A stretch of 64,000 nucleotides of DNA. Source: Forficula auricularia (taxonomy: Eukaryota > Arthropoda > Insecta > Dermaptera > Forficulidae). Every line of letters starts with the position of its first letter. Position 1 is the stretch's first letter. The stretch lies in assembly GCA_024734495.1 (NCBI GenBank), contig JALMQS010000816.1, positions 8,749,481 to 8,813,480 of the forward strand, written 5' to 3'. Below, one piece after another: positions 46,956-58,789 of the stretch. Under the pieces are notes generated by a model, which had not been told where the DNA came from, ran no database searches, and saw nothing but the letters and a program-made list of their open reading frames with translations. Position numbers and translations under genes: made by a program.

Positions 46956-48179
46956 CAGGGCTGTCCAACCCGTGGTCCGCGGGCCGCATGCGACCCAGCA
47001 CTGCAATGAGTGTGGCCCAAAATAAAATCATAAGCTTCCTTAAAACATTGAGATTTATATATATATATATCTATGTAGAGATATACCTATTTATTCGCTT
47101 TTTCGAAATATGAATGTATATTTGTACAATTCGTGAAGCTTTTTTCAAAAATAAAATTCACTAAAAGCAAAATTATAAGCTCAACTAAGTATATAAGATA
47201 ACCAAAATAATGAAGTTTCGAATATTTAAAAATTCTTCTTTTTCTAATATTTTCATTTTCTAAAATATTTATTATTTCAGTAATTAATATGCTACGACAC
47301 TATAACCAAGTCTATAGTGATCGCTCAGAGATAAGGAATTGAGATTTCCTAGAACAATCACAATTAATTGATCATTTCTTTCTTGGACTAAAACTTGTCA
47401 GGACTTGTCTTTTAGGTCTTTGCACGTTACATGTCATTAAATAACGAATATTCAGGGATTATTATATCCATGACCCTTTTAAAAAATACATTATCATTCT
47501 TCATATCCTTCTTTAATCCCATTCGATTTATGGTAAACCAGGCCTGTCCAACCCGTGGCCCAATATAAAGTCATAAAATTCCTTAAAACATTGAGATTTA
47601 TATGTAGATACTGTAATACTCACAACAATTTAGCCTGATATTTTTTTTCTCTAAAATAAAAAATCTGAAAATCTACTGTTAAGTTTTCGAAAAATAAAAG
47701 TGCTCATTTTAAATTTTGAATCTGGAACTAGATTACAAGATTTCCGAAAAAATAATCATCATTTTGGTCTATTTTCGACTCCATTTTCATTAGAAATAAA
47801 TTTTTTATTTGCAAACTTTCTGATTGAATCTTCTAGAACAACAATTAGATACCGAAAGAAAAATGAATATTTAGAATTTTATATTAATTATCTAGTCAAG
47901 AAAAAATATGAAAAATAATAATACATAATATCAATTTTTGTAAGTATGTAAGTATGTATTTACATAAATACGAGAATCTATTTTCAAGTACAAAATTTAC
48001 GAAAAGTAAAATTAGAAGCTCACTATGAACTAAAAAATAATAAAGTTCTTATTTCTACATTAACTATTAACTATCTTTTTTGAATAACAAATATCAATAG
48101 AATTATATTTATCCGCGGTCCGAGACAATATTTTTTCTTCAAATATGGCCCGTGTAAGCCAAAAGGCTGGACACCCCTA
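46956..48179 (+). mobile_element. hAT-like element with 8-bp TSD
   Basis: The left end is CAGGGCTGTCCAACCCGTGG and the right end is GGCTGGACACCCCTA, an inverted match of CAGGGxTGTCCA. Flanking octamers are ATGTAATC (46948) and ATGTAAAC (48180), a 7/8 TSD match as for hAT. A second left-end-like CAGGCCTGTCCAACCCGTGG lies at 47541, so the body contains a nested or duplicated copy. No BED or hATC coding is recognisable; it is non-autonomous. Confidence 0.7.
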
Positions 48180-48188
48180 ATGTAAACA

Positions 48189-48479
48189 ATGCCGTAACTA
48201 GACAGGTGCACCTGCACAGAGCCGGCTTGTTTAGAGGCCCTTGAAAATACTCTCGAAATAAAATAAACGCATATAGTAATATTAAATTAAAAGTTTTTGT
48301 GTCGAGGGTAGCAGAATTTTTATATATTGAAGGAGACAATAATAATAATAATAATAAAATAAATAAAATTTATAATTCCAGCAGAAGACACACTCTTTTA
48401 TTGTCTCCTTCAATATAGTAATGTTATTAAATTAATGTTCTTACGGAAATATTCATTGTTTGATTATTTAGGTATATTT
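48189..48479. other. Unassigned sequence with a short inverted repeat
   Basis: TATATTGAAGGAGACAATA (about 48320) faces TATTGTCTCCTTCAATATA (about 48398). Between them lie an ATA/AAT microsatellite and, on the minus strand, GTGTGTCTTCTGCTGGA, a string recurring at several LINE-like 3' ends. Confidence 0.5.
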
Positions 48480-50860
48480 ATATTATTTTTTTTAATTTAT
48501 TTATTATATTAAATATATTTAAATATAGTAAAAGATAAGTCAATTGAGTAGACGGAATGCTGGACTTGGTGAAATGCCGTGATCCTTATGGCCAGAAGCT
48601 TGCGTCCCTCTCTTAAAAGGACTAAAAGAATTATAAATTAGAAAAAAAAAACGATCTTATTTTATCGATTTCATCTATCTGAAGGTTCATTGTATGTCTA
48701 TAATATAAATAAATAGTATTTTGAATAAGAATTTTATATAAAGAATTGAGTATCTATTTGAGAAAGAAAGATTGAATTTTTTCTCAAAATCAACTTGTGA
48801 TATGAATCAATTAATTTTAAGAACATGAATTTAGGTCATTTATCAAAGATATTAATAGATAAGTTTATATTGCATGTAGGAGGGTTTTGTCCCCTCGGGA
48901 GTCGAACCCAAGCACTAGTATGCTTTCGGGCAACTAGTCCAGACCCTTGAGACACTCACCTCCAAACATGCAACATATAACGAAAGCCACTCATTTTCAC
49001 TCCATTCAACTCGATTGGAATAGTAAAAATTAATGCTTAACTGAAATAAAGATTCAGCATCGGACCAATGCAAAGGCAGATTTATGTAAAGAATTGAGTA
49101 TCTATTTGAGAAAGAAAGATTGAATTTTTCTCAAAAATCAACTTGTGATATGAATCAATTAATTTCGTTATATGTTGCATGTTTGGAGGTGAGTGTCTCA
49201 AGGGTCTGGACTAGTTGCCCGGAAAGCATACTAGTGCTTGGGTTCGACTCCCGAGGGGACAAACCCTCCTACATGCAATATAAACTTATCTATTAATATC
49301 TTTGATAAATGACCTAAATTCATGTTCTTAAAATTAATTGATTCATATCACAAGTTGATTTTGAGAAAAATTCAATCTTTCTTTCTCAAATAGATACTCA
49401 ATTCTTTACATAAATCTGCCTTTGCATTGGTCCGATGCTGAATCTTTATTTCAGTTAAGCATTAATTTTTACTATTCCAATCGAGTTGAATGGAGTGAAA
49501 ATGAGTGGCTTTCGTTATATGTTGCATGTTTGGAGGTGAGTGTCTCAAGGGTCTGGACTAGTTGCCCGGAAAGCATACTAGTGCTTGGGTTCGACTCCCG
49601 AGGGGACAAAACCCTCCTACATGCAATATAAACTTATCTATTAATATCTTTGATAAATGACCTAAATTCATGTTCTTAAGAATTTTATAGTTTAAAAGAA
49701 ATTGTATGATAAGATTAAATTTCTTCTCTCTGGGAGCGAATCAACTAGAAATGCCTCAAAGTTTTATTTTTTTCTAATTAGATATTTATTCAAATCTATT
49801 GAAATTTCATATCTGTTTGTTATTTTCATTTATCTTCTATGAAATAATTATTATTAGAAAATTTGCATTCTAACGAGTAGTTTATTTGGAAGCTAAATTG
49901 AAAAAACGCTAATAACTCTGTTGAAAATTTTTTTAAAAATATGAAATTAATAGATATTATAAAACAATTAATTATTAATCATTTACTTCAATTTTGAACG
50001 AAATCGATTCAGAATTTTTTGAGAAAATCGACAAAAACCTCGAAAACCGTCTATGAGAGGCCGTTTTTGTAAGCAAGAGATGCCTTTGAAAAAGTTTAAA
50101 AAGTCATATGAAACGAAATATTGTCTTGTGACATGGAGGTGGATTTTTAAAATGTTTCTAAAATGGCCTTTCATAGCGATTTTTGGGGTTTTTGACCATT
50201 TTCTCAAAAAGTACTGCATCGATTTCGTTGAAAATTGAATTAAATTATTAATAATTAATTGTTTTATAATATTTATTAATTTTATATTTTTTAAAAAATT
50301 TCAACGGAGTTATTAGCGTTTATTCAAATTAGACTTTAAATAAACCACCCTCTAAAATGCAAATTTCTTAAGAATAATTATTTAATATAAAAGAAAAATA
50401 AAAATAACACACAGATATGAAATTTCAATAGATTTGAATAAATATCTAATTAGGAAAAAATAAAACTTTGAGGCATTTCTAGTTGATTCGCTCCCAGAGA
50501 GAAGAAATTTAATTTTTTCATACAATTTCTTTTAAACTATAAAATTCTTAATCAAAATACTATTTTCTTATGTTAAAATGATAATATGAGCCTCAAGATA
50601 CATGAAATCAATCAAATAAGATCAATTTCTTTCTAATTTATAATTCTTTTGATTTGTTAATTGTATCGAGAGAGGTTGTTATCTCTCGACATCAGAAACA
50701 CATGATTTGTTTTTTAATCATCAAAATCAGTCTACAATATTTGAATTTCTTTTAATATATTTAAATGTGCAAATATTTATTATAATAATTAAATAAAATA
50801 ATTTAAATAAACGCTTTTATGTATTATATATAAACATCCCTGAGCTAGCGGCCCAAGATT
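48480..50860. mobile_element. Long fold-back element, copy 2 (with insertion 48739-49676)
   Basis: It is paralogous to 3780-5810: ACGATCTTATTTTATC, CTCTGGGAGCGAATCAACTA, AAACGCTAATAACT and TCATATGAAACGAAA are shared in order. Inverted arms run about 49690-50035 and about 50195-50560. The left flank is split by a 938-bp hairpin retroposon with a 13-bp TSD. Frames at 49983-50238 on both strands are shadows of the central inverted region. Confidence 0.65.
48739..49676 (+). mobile_element. Hairpin retroposon with tRNA-like modules, 13-bp TSD
   Basis: TAAGAATTTTATA flanks it at 48726-48738 and 49677-49689. With A, B and C as sub-blocks, the order is A B C A B' A' C' B', where primes mean reverse complement. 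This gives arms of about 340 bp (48819-49165 and 49333-49676) around one extra B' block. B' (49167-49332 and 49500-49676) holds a tRNA-like segment: an A-box-like GAGTGTCTCAAGGGTCTGGA, a variable-arm-like hairpin ACTAGTGC, and GGGTTCGACTCCC as B box. The tRNA-like unit is present three times, once inverted. A related 335-bp copy is at 62583-62917. A plus-strand frame at 49422-49631 is incidental. Confidence 0.8.
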
Positions 50861-50993
50861 CAGAAGGAAAACGAAATCTATTTTCACATTAATAGAATTA
50901 GAAAATAATTCTATTATTAAAAGCATTTTATTGAAATTATTTATTATTTTATTATTTATTAAATTTCTTCCAAAACATAAGTGACTTGATTTA

Positions 50994-51330
50994 AATTTTT
51001 CATTAAATTGAAGGGTTGGTTTTGTCACAAATATAATAAAACAATAATTTTAATAACTATTAGAATTATTTAATTCCGGTTCTTGAACGAGATGTATGTA
51101 TGATTTCAAATTATTGTAAAAATAAAAAAAAAAAAATTTTGTATTATATAATTTTCTATAAAAAGAAAAAATGTAAATAAATGTTTCATTTCAATTTTTA
51201 GAACTACTGAAGATGGTCGACCAGTGGTGACCGAAACTGTATAGTTATCAATTAAATAATTCTAATAGTTATTAAAATTATTGTTTTATTATATTTGTGA
51301 CAAAACCAACCCTTCAGTTTAATGAAAAAT
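50994..51330. repeat. Inverted repeat enclosing a hammerhead-like motif
   Basis: 50994-51074 and 51252-51330 are near-perfect reverse complements, with AGGGTTGGTTTTGTCACAAA in one arm. The right half of the spacer carries the hammerhead-like motif at 51207-51237. An inverted arrangement around a Penelope-type terminus is also seen at 59768-59932. Confidence 0.85.
51207..51237 (+). ncRNA. Hammerhead-like motif
   Basis: CTGAAGA (51207-51213), an extra T, helix GGTC/GACC (51215-51218 with 51229-51232), then GAAAC (51233-51237). The core is complete apart from the extra base before helix II. Confidence 0.5.
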
Positions 51331-51555
51331 TATTTTATTATGTTATTATAAACGCAACGTGTTGTTAACTTACAGATAATTGAAATTTATTAAATAAAAT
51401 CGATTTCTTTCTCTCATTTATTGAATTTTAAGGATTATTTTTCTGATTACCTTGATCACTCGCATTCGGGGCGAGCGTATTAATTCTTGAAAAAGTTTTC
51501 ACTTTTTCCCTCACGTGTATTAATTTATTCTAAAAGATAATTTTTATAAAAAAAT

Positions 51556-52506
51556 AAAACCGACTTCAAAAAAATTAAATGCATCAAATATAAAATAATA
51601 AAAACTCAAAAATCAAATAAAATACACTAAAAGGTATAAAATAATAATCTAATTTAGTTACAACTAAACGACGAAATTTTTACATGAAATCACTTTTTGA
51701 AGTCGGTGCTAAACATATACATTTTATGAATCACACTCGACGGATCTTACTTCTAGTACGTTTGGCGAGTAAGCTCGCTTTTAGCACCGACTTCAAAAAG
51801 TGATTTCATGTTAATATTTCGTCTTTTAGTTGTAACTAAATTAGATAATTATTTTATACCTTTTAGTGTATTTGATTTGATTTTTGAGTTCTTATTATTT
51901 TTAATTTGATGCATTTAATTTTTTTGAACTCGGTTTTATTTTTATTTTTATAAACATTATTTTTATTTTTATTTTTTTAGTGATGTTATTAATAGTGACT
52001 TAAGATAATATTTTGTATGCATCTCATAAGAGAAAGGGTCGGGCGAGTGAATGAGAAAATGATTCAAATTCAATTCATAAATATAGAAATTTTCTCGAAA
52101 CGTTTGCGGGTTTTAAATGAACGTTTTAAGATTGTTTTTTTATAAAAGATTTTATTTATTATAATTTAGATTATTTGCTCATAAGAATTGGAGATTTACG
52201 TTATTTCGTCATTGATCATATCATCAGAACTTTACCAAATTAATATATGACCCTCCTAAGATACCCCCTTTCCAATAAAAAAAGAATCATCGAAATCGGT
52301 CTATAAACAAAAAAGTTGTGTCTGAACATACATATCAAAAAAGGTACAATACCAATGAAAAAAAAACGGGACCAATCGGGAAGTAGACTGAACCCAATGC
52401 AAAAAATCATCGAAGTCGGTTCATAATTGGCGAAGAAATCAGGTAACATAGACACGAAAAAATACAGTCGAATTGATAACCTCCTCCTTTTTTGAAGCCG
52501 GTTAAA
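51556..52506 (-). mobile_element. Family F fold-back element, copy C, uninterrupted
   Basis: Reverse orientation relative to copy A. AACCGGCTTCAAAAAAGGAG lies at its minus-strand start (about 52506), with the internal ACCGATTTCGATGATTC-type motifs next, and the fold-back end at 51557-51945. At about 951 bp it is the cleanest reference copy. Confidence 0.72.
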
Positions 52507-53088
52507 AATACGGCTGTCCAGCGCACATAGTTCGTCAAGCATACATGAGATTAGATTGTATTTATAGGAATAAAATTTAGTATTGTAAAGGACTAAACAA
52601 TTTATTGATGATATATTCCTCTGATAATGGTTTTGTAAGCTTTTTAATAGACCCTAATTCAGTAGAAGATATTTCGTTTCAAAGTGCTAAACAACGTTAA
52701 ATTGAACGGAAACCCGCCTATCCGCTCGGGATGTTTTCGATAATCGGGAATTTACTTATATTGCCAATTCTCTTGGCCCACATAAATACACATAGACACG
52801 AATCTCAAATTTGTTTTCCTTTCTCTTTTGAACATAATTTCGGTAGTTCTAATAAAATTGCAATTTGCGATAATAGTACGCATCCTGGCTGAGAATAACT
52901 CGGTCACGAATCTCAGAAAATGATTCAAAATTTTTATTTATTTAATGATCAAGGGGCAAAAGATTAAAGTTTGACTCTCGGTTTCTAGAAAAAAATAGTG
53001 AAATCCAATTTAGCATTTTGTTCATTTAATAAATAAATTTATAAAAATTGTATTTTTGGAGTTATTTTTAATTTATATATATGAGTAG
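52507..53088. other. Unassigned sequence
   Basis: No gene or recognised repeat is seen. Confidence 0.4.
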
Positions 53089-53096
53089 AGGCGACT

Positions 53097-53366
53097 GTGG
53101 GTCAGTGGTTAGAGTATCAGGCCGCTGGCCTGAAATACGCTGGTTCGAGACCTAGTCTCGGCAGATATTTGCAGGCGACTCCTCTTGGAAAGCAATGACA
53201 ACCTACCAAGAGTATAATTGCGTAATCCAAACTAGCTGTTCGGAACCGGCGCTAAAATGTAGGTACCGTATATCTGTGTAAAAAACAGCTAAACACACTC
53301 AGCACAGGTATATGCGGAGAGGATCCAAAACGTCAGGGAGACATGATATGGCACTTAAAGAAAAAG
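53097..53366 (+). mobile_element. tRNA-derived SINE, family 2, copy 1
   Basis: It has an A-box-like GTCAGTGGTTAGAGTATC, a CAGGCCGCTGGCCTG anticodon-arm-like hairpin and B box GGTTCGAGACC (53143). A conserved body of about 200 bp follows (GGAAAGCAATGACAACCTAC, CTAAACACACTCAGCACAGG) and a short A-rich tail. ATATGAGT flanks it at 53089 and 53367. It is closely similar to 54709-54998. Confidence 0.85.
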
Positions 53367-53460
53367 ATATGAGTGTCTAATTCTTTTGTTTTTTTGATTT
53401 CAGATGAAAACGATAATTGTCTATTGGCTGTGGCTTTATCTGTAAGTCAATTATTAATTA

Positions 53461-54481
53461 TTAGCTGCAAGGCCCGCCTTCGGCAGCCCTCTTGCTAGCC
53501 AGAGGACCCCCACTCCGAACCCCACCCTCACACTCTACTCCCAGTTTTTGCATTTCTAGCTCTCTACAGACCCACAGATTATGTATACAAAATTTGGTTG
53601 AGTTTAAGTTTGAGTCCAAGAACAAGAATTTTCATTTTTGACCCCCCCCCCCCCTTTATGGATGGTTAGTTTTTGCGTTTCTAGCTCTCTAGAGCAGTGT
53701 TCCGCAAAGTGTGTGCCGCGGCACACTGGTATACCGTGATCATTAGATGGTGTGTCGCGGAAAAATGTCAAGTTTTGTTAAGATAATGCACCTACACATA
53801 GCTGAGAGTTATGTGAGCAGCCTTATCAACGATTCTTCCAAATTTTGATCGCCTGTGCTCAGTTAAGCAGGCTCACATTTCTAATTAAACATCTTTTCCT
53901 ATTATATTGATTATAATAATAAACATTGTTTTTTTCTTTGGTGTACCTCTAAAATTTCTTGATTTGGTAGGTGTACCTTGAACATAAAAAGTTGGCGGAG
54001 CACTGCTCTAGAGGCCCTCAGATTATGTATACAGAATTTGGTTGAGTTTGTTCCGAGAGCAAGAATTTACATTTTTTCACCCCCCCCTCTTTATGGGTCG
54101 TTTTTTGGAGGAATTTTTAAAAACAAAAGTTGTCAGAAATCACATCCCTACATCTTTTTCCAAAACAAAATTTTCCCTAGACTTAATAGTTTAGGAGTTA
54201 TTTGATAATTTCCATTAGTGCGCCCCCCACCCCCAAACCCCATTTTACGAGCCAAATATCAAAACGTTATATAGCAATAAACGTAAGTTAGAAGACATCT
54301 GATCCAAATATGAAATTTGATAATAATCCCTTTAGCTGTTTTTACGTGAATCGTGAGCAACTTTTCGCGGAAACCACGGAAACATACAGACATACAGAAA
54401 TTTTGTTGAAAGTGTGCAAGCAAAATTTGGCGTGATTTCGACTAATGTACAGACAAAACCTTAATTTTATATATATATAGA
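53461..54481 (-). mobile_element. Helitron family 1, complete, hosting a hAT MITE
   Basis: On the minus strand it starts TCTATATATATATAAAATTA (54481) and ends GGCGGGCCTTGCAGCTAA (53461), between A and T. The hairpin around the GAA loop next to the end matches the other Helitrons. It contains GTTTTGTCTGTACATT and ATCACGCCAAATTTTG as in 57560-58622. A hAT MITE at 53695-54005 interrupts it. No coding. Confidence 0.78.
53695..54005. mobile_element. hAT MITE with perfect 8-bp TSD
   Basis: Ends are CAGTGTTCCGCAAAG and ...GCGGAGCACTG. CTCTAGAG flanks both sides (53687-53694 and 54006-54013) and fits the hAT nTnnnnAn target pattern. It is 311 bp with no coding, inserted in a Helitron and therefore younger. 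Confidence 0.9.
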
Positions 54482-54697
54482 TTGTTATATAAGAAATTTT
54501 CAAACAACAATAATTCCAAACAAGTTGTTTACACATTCGTACTTTTGGCATAAGTTTGACAATTGTTTCTTAACTTTGGTGATTCTTATATTTAGCTTTG
54601 GCTCTTTCAACTTGTAAATGAATTTAATCAATCTCTTCAGAAATATAAAAGACCGTGAAAGGTAAATATCTGCCAAATCAGATCTTTTCAACACAAC
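54482..54697. other. Unassigned sequence
   Basis: No gene or recognised repeat is seen. Confidence 0.35.
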
Positions 54698-54708
54698 ATA
54701 CAATATGT

Positions 54709-54998
54709 GAGGCGACTGTGTGTCAGTGGTTAGAGTGCCGGGCGGCCCGCTGGCGTGAAATACGCTGGTTCGAGACCAAGTCTCGGCAGATATTTGCAGT
54801 CGCCTCCTCTTGGAAAGCAATGACAACCTACCAAGAGTATAATTGCCTAGTAACCTCTCCAAACTAGCCGTTCGGAACAGGCGTTAAAAAGTAGGTCTCG
54901 TATATCTGTGTAAAAACAGCTAAACACACTCAGCACAGGTAGGTATATGTGGAGAGGAGTCAAAACCTCAGGGAGACCTGATATGACACTTAAATAAG
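54709..54998 (+). mobile_element. tRNA-derived SINE, family 2, copy 2, with 11-bp TSD
   Basis: Same structure as 53097-53366. ATACAATATGT flanks it at 54698-54708 and 54999-55009. B box GGTTCGAGACC is at about 54766. Frames on both strands through it are shadows. Confidence 0.9.
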
Positions 54999-55009
54999 AT
55001 ACAATATGT

Positions 55010-55944
55010 ACTTCTCACTAATAAAGTAAAATTGAAATGAAAACCACTCATTTTTCATTAATGAAATTTCAAAAAATCTGAAGGACGTCATTGTCGTCCC
55101 TTTATGTCTATTATTACGTCAACCTTCAATTTTTAATTGTTTTATAATAATACAGTCTCTAATAGAACTGGTTTCCTTGTTCGGAGCAATGTCAGCCTGG
55201 CTGAATAATCGCTTGAGTTATTTATAGTCTTAGAAGTTGGTTATGCCACAGTAGCTCCTACTCCAGCCTTTTATAGAATTCGGTTTGATCTAGTCCAATT
55301 ATAGGTCTACAAAGACTTCTTCTTTCTCGTAATTTATATTTTCAAGTATGGTTATTTTGAAAAAAATACTTTTAAAAACGAGGACTATAAGGGGAGATGT
55401 AAAGACACTCCCGCCCCACCCAAAAAAAAAATCGTTTATTTAGATTGGTTTTTCTGTTTGTTTATTTGCTTGGGTCAAATCAAGTAATCAAATTTTTTTT
55501 TATTTTAATTTTATTTCCAAATTAAAGGAGACAATAAAAGAGTGTCTTCTGCTGGAAAACTATTATTTTTTTTTATAAATAGACTATAGTTTTGAGGACT
55601 TTGCCCTCTTCAGTAGTCTATTACAGTTCAGTTGATTAATATGAAAATGGTTTTTTTACCTTTTTTTTGTATTTTTGTGACGAAATTTTGTTAGCAAACT
55701 TCAGATTTGGATTCAGAATATCAAAAAACAAATAGGATCAATAAATCAAAACTACCCCAAAACTTTCCCGCGAGGGGCTCTTTTAACGGGACTAAAAAGT
55801 TACTTCAAGAAATTAAAAAAGAACATAATTCTTGATTAAACATATGAAATATATTTAATTACGGTTAGTTTGCCATAATAAACGGTTTGTCGTTGCCGCT
55901 ACTCATCCCATGAACCCTCCCCTTGGGAGGGGGGGGTTCTGACC
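55010..55944. other. Unassigned sequence with Penelope/LINE-tail scraps
   Basis: AGTGTCTTCTGCTGGA (about 55544) is a string shared with LINE-like 3' ends. A degenerate hammerhead-like CTGAAGAGGGCA...CCTCAAAAC is on the minus strand at 55588-55613. The rest is anonymous. Confidence 0.4.
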
Positions 55945-56330
55945 AAATTAATATGGGACCACCTCTAAGGAAACCCCTTTCCAATAAAAAAAGAATCATA
56001 GAAATCGATCCACGTGGCTAAAAGTTCTCGCTGAACATACATAAAATAAATAAATAGTTAGGTATCTTGACTATATTGGAGCTATACTGATCCAAACGCA
56101 GAAAGAATCATTAAAATCGGTTCATAAACAAAGAAGTTATTCCTGAACAAACATAACAAAAAAGGTCCAATACCAATGAAAAAAAAACGGGACTAATCGG
56201 GAACTAGGCTGAACCCAATGCAAAAAAATCATCAAAATCGGTTCACAATTGGCGAAGAAATCGAATAACATAGTAGATACAAAAAAAAATCAGTCGAATT
56301 GATAACCTCCTCCTTTTTTGAAATCGGTTA
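55945..56330 (-). mobile_element. Family F element, copy D, truncated
   Basis: It covers only the unpaired half of family F, from AACCGATTTCAAAAAAGGAG (about 56330, minus) to CCTAAGGAACC-type sequence near 55960. The fold-back end is missing. Confidence 0.65.
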
Positions 56331-57559
56331 AAAATAAGAGTAGTAGCTCTAGTTGGCATTTCAATTTTTTCATATCTAGTGTTAGGAAGTATTGCAATCA
56401 CACAGAAAAAACTGCTTTTTTTATTAATTTTTATCGAAAAAATTGTTAATTCTATTTTATAAAAAAAAAAAAATAGAGCGAAATCATTTTGTTACAGTTT
56501 TACTAAAAATTGTACAGGTATAAAGAAAAAACTCCACAAAAAATATATATTAAAACGTTATTATTTATTTGTCAAAATATAGTGTATTCTTCTTCTTACG
56601 TTAGTGATTGAGTGGCCAATTAAAGGGCGCTTAAAAAGAAATAATAGATTTAGTTGTTTTATAACGAGCTTGGAAGCTGATTATATTTTAGTTGAATCTC
56701 AACCATATATAGATACTTGACAATTTTTTTAAATAATTAAATTAGAAGAAAAATTGAAAAAAAAATTTAATAAATAAAATAAATGTTTTGTAAAAAACAA
56801 TCTTAAAACGTTTATTTGAATTTCTCTATTTATCTAATTATAAGAAATTTAAAAAAACTAGTTGCTTTGGAAAGCCATATATCAGATAGTTATTTGTCAG
56901 AAGCTATAGATTCGAAGATTTGACCTTCATCATCAGTTTTTTAAATTCGAAATATTCTATCTATGCGATAATAGGCCCGATTATATGTGATTAAATTTTG
57001 ATGTAATAGCAAGCTCGTCACTCAACAAACGATTGAATAAATTTAGCCTTGCTTATTTTAAGTTTTTGAATATTTTTTTATTTTTAGTTATTTCAACTAA
57101 ACTATATTTTTCCAATTCTCTAGAACCTTCTGATCCCAAATATACTAAAATATTTGTATAATTAGATTTTTATCAAAATTGCTAAAAAAAAAAGCGAATG
57201 AAACGAAATGTTGATTCGTGACATGGAACTCAAACGAGATTCCCAAGAAGAGGAAGAATTTTTTTACATAGAAGTCCCTTTATTTTTTTATTTTCTTATG
57301 AAAATTTTGAAATTTTTTTAGACTATAGCCTTGCTTAATTTCACTTTTTGAAATTTTTTATTTTTAGATATTTCAAATAAACTATATTTTTCCAATTCTC
57401 TAGATTCTAGACCGTGATAAACTGGCCTATTCTCTGTTCACGGTTTATCGTTGTGATACGGGACACCCTGTATATCTATTAGTTGTATTATAGAAATATA
57501 ATTATAAAAGTATACGAGAAAGTGTGTGTGTGTATTTGAGTTTGGTCATATTTTCATAA
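56331..57559. other. Unassigned AT-rich sequence with one hammerhead-like scrap
   Basis: On the minus strand 56936-56909 reads CTGATGA, T, GAAG...CTTC, GAATC, a degenerate hammerhead-like unit. ATGAAACGAAATGTTGATTC at about 57198 resembles the centre of the long fold-back elements. No gene. Confidence 0.4.
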
Positions 57560-58622
57560 TCTATATATATATAAAATTAAGGTTTTGTCTGTACATTGAT
57601 CCAAATCACGCCAAATTTTGGTTGCATACGTTTCAAGCAAAGTTATGAACGAAAACACTCTCAACAAAATTCCTGTATGTCTGTATCTTTCCGTGATTTC
57701 CACGAAAAGTTGCTCACGATTCACGTAAAAAGTGCCCAATGGATTTTTATGAAATTTCATATTTGGATCAGATGTCTTCTAACTTACGTTTATATCTATA
57801 TAACGTTTTGATATATTAACCCCACAAAGGAGGTTTGGGGGGCGCACTATTGGAAATTATCAAATAACTCCTAAACTATTAACCCTATTGCAAATTTTAT
57901 TATGAGCAAAGTTCTAGGCTGCTGGGTGGGTTTCGCGGGGTGTGAGGGTGTGGTTCGTGGGGTGAGGGTCGAGGGGCATAGCGATGTCTTCTAACTTACG
58001 TTTATAGCTATATAACGTTTTGATATATTGACCCCAAAAGGAGGTTTGGGGGGCGCACTATTGGAAATTATCAAATAACTCCTAAACTATTAGCCCTACA
58101 GCAAATTTTATTATGAGCAAAGTTGTAGGCTGCTGGGTGGGTTTCGCGGGGTGTGAGGGTGAGGTTCGTGGGGTGAGGGTCCAGGGGCATAGCGATGTCT
58201 TTTAACTTACGTTTATAGCTATATAACGTTTTGATATATTGACCCCAAAAGGAGGTTTGGGGGGGCTCCTAAACTATTAGCCCTACAGCAAATTTTATTA
58301 AGAGCAAAGTTGTAAGCTGCTGGGTCGGTTTCGCGGGGTGTGAGGGTGAGGTTCGTGGGGTGAGTGTCCAGGGGCATAGCGATGTCTTCTAACTTACGTT
58401 TATAACTATATAACGTTTTGATATATTGACCCCAAAAGGACTATTGGAAAATATCAAATAACTCCTAAATATTAACCCTAGGGCAAATTTTATTATGAGC
58501 AAAGTTGTAAGCTACTGGGTGGGTGGTAGTGGGGTGTGAGGATGAGGATTGTGGAGTGGGGGTCCAGGGGACGTAGCCCCCTGCCTAGAAAGAGGGTCGC
58601 CGAAGGCGGGCCTTGCAGCTAG
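57560..58622 (+). mobile_element. Helitron family 1, complete, with internal 210-bp tandem repeats
   Basis: It starts TCTATATATATATAAAATTA (57560) and ends CGCCGAAGGCGGGCCTTGCA then GCTAG at 58622, followed by T. The 11-base CGCC-GAA-GGCG hairpin lies close to the end. The inside has four direct repeats starting GATGTCTTCTAACTTACG at 57771, 57983, 58194 and 58381 (units 212, 211 and 187 bp, then a last partial). No Rep/helicase. A 5' frame at 57596-57811 is not coding. Confidence 0.8.
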
Positions 58623-58789
58623 TTTTCTTTAAAATACATTGTTTAATTTTCATGTGAATATTTATTGATTAAGTTGGAAGTGAACTTTTTCCATCATTAG
58701 TGAATTTGGAACATTCCCCTCCTTCTACGGAACTCTTAAGGGAAAGGGAGAGCGAGGGCTTTCGAATTCCCTCTGCGCGGGTTCTCTAA

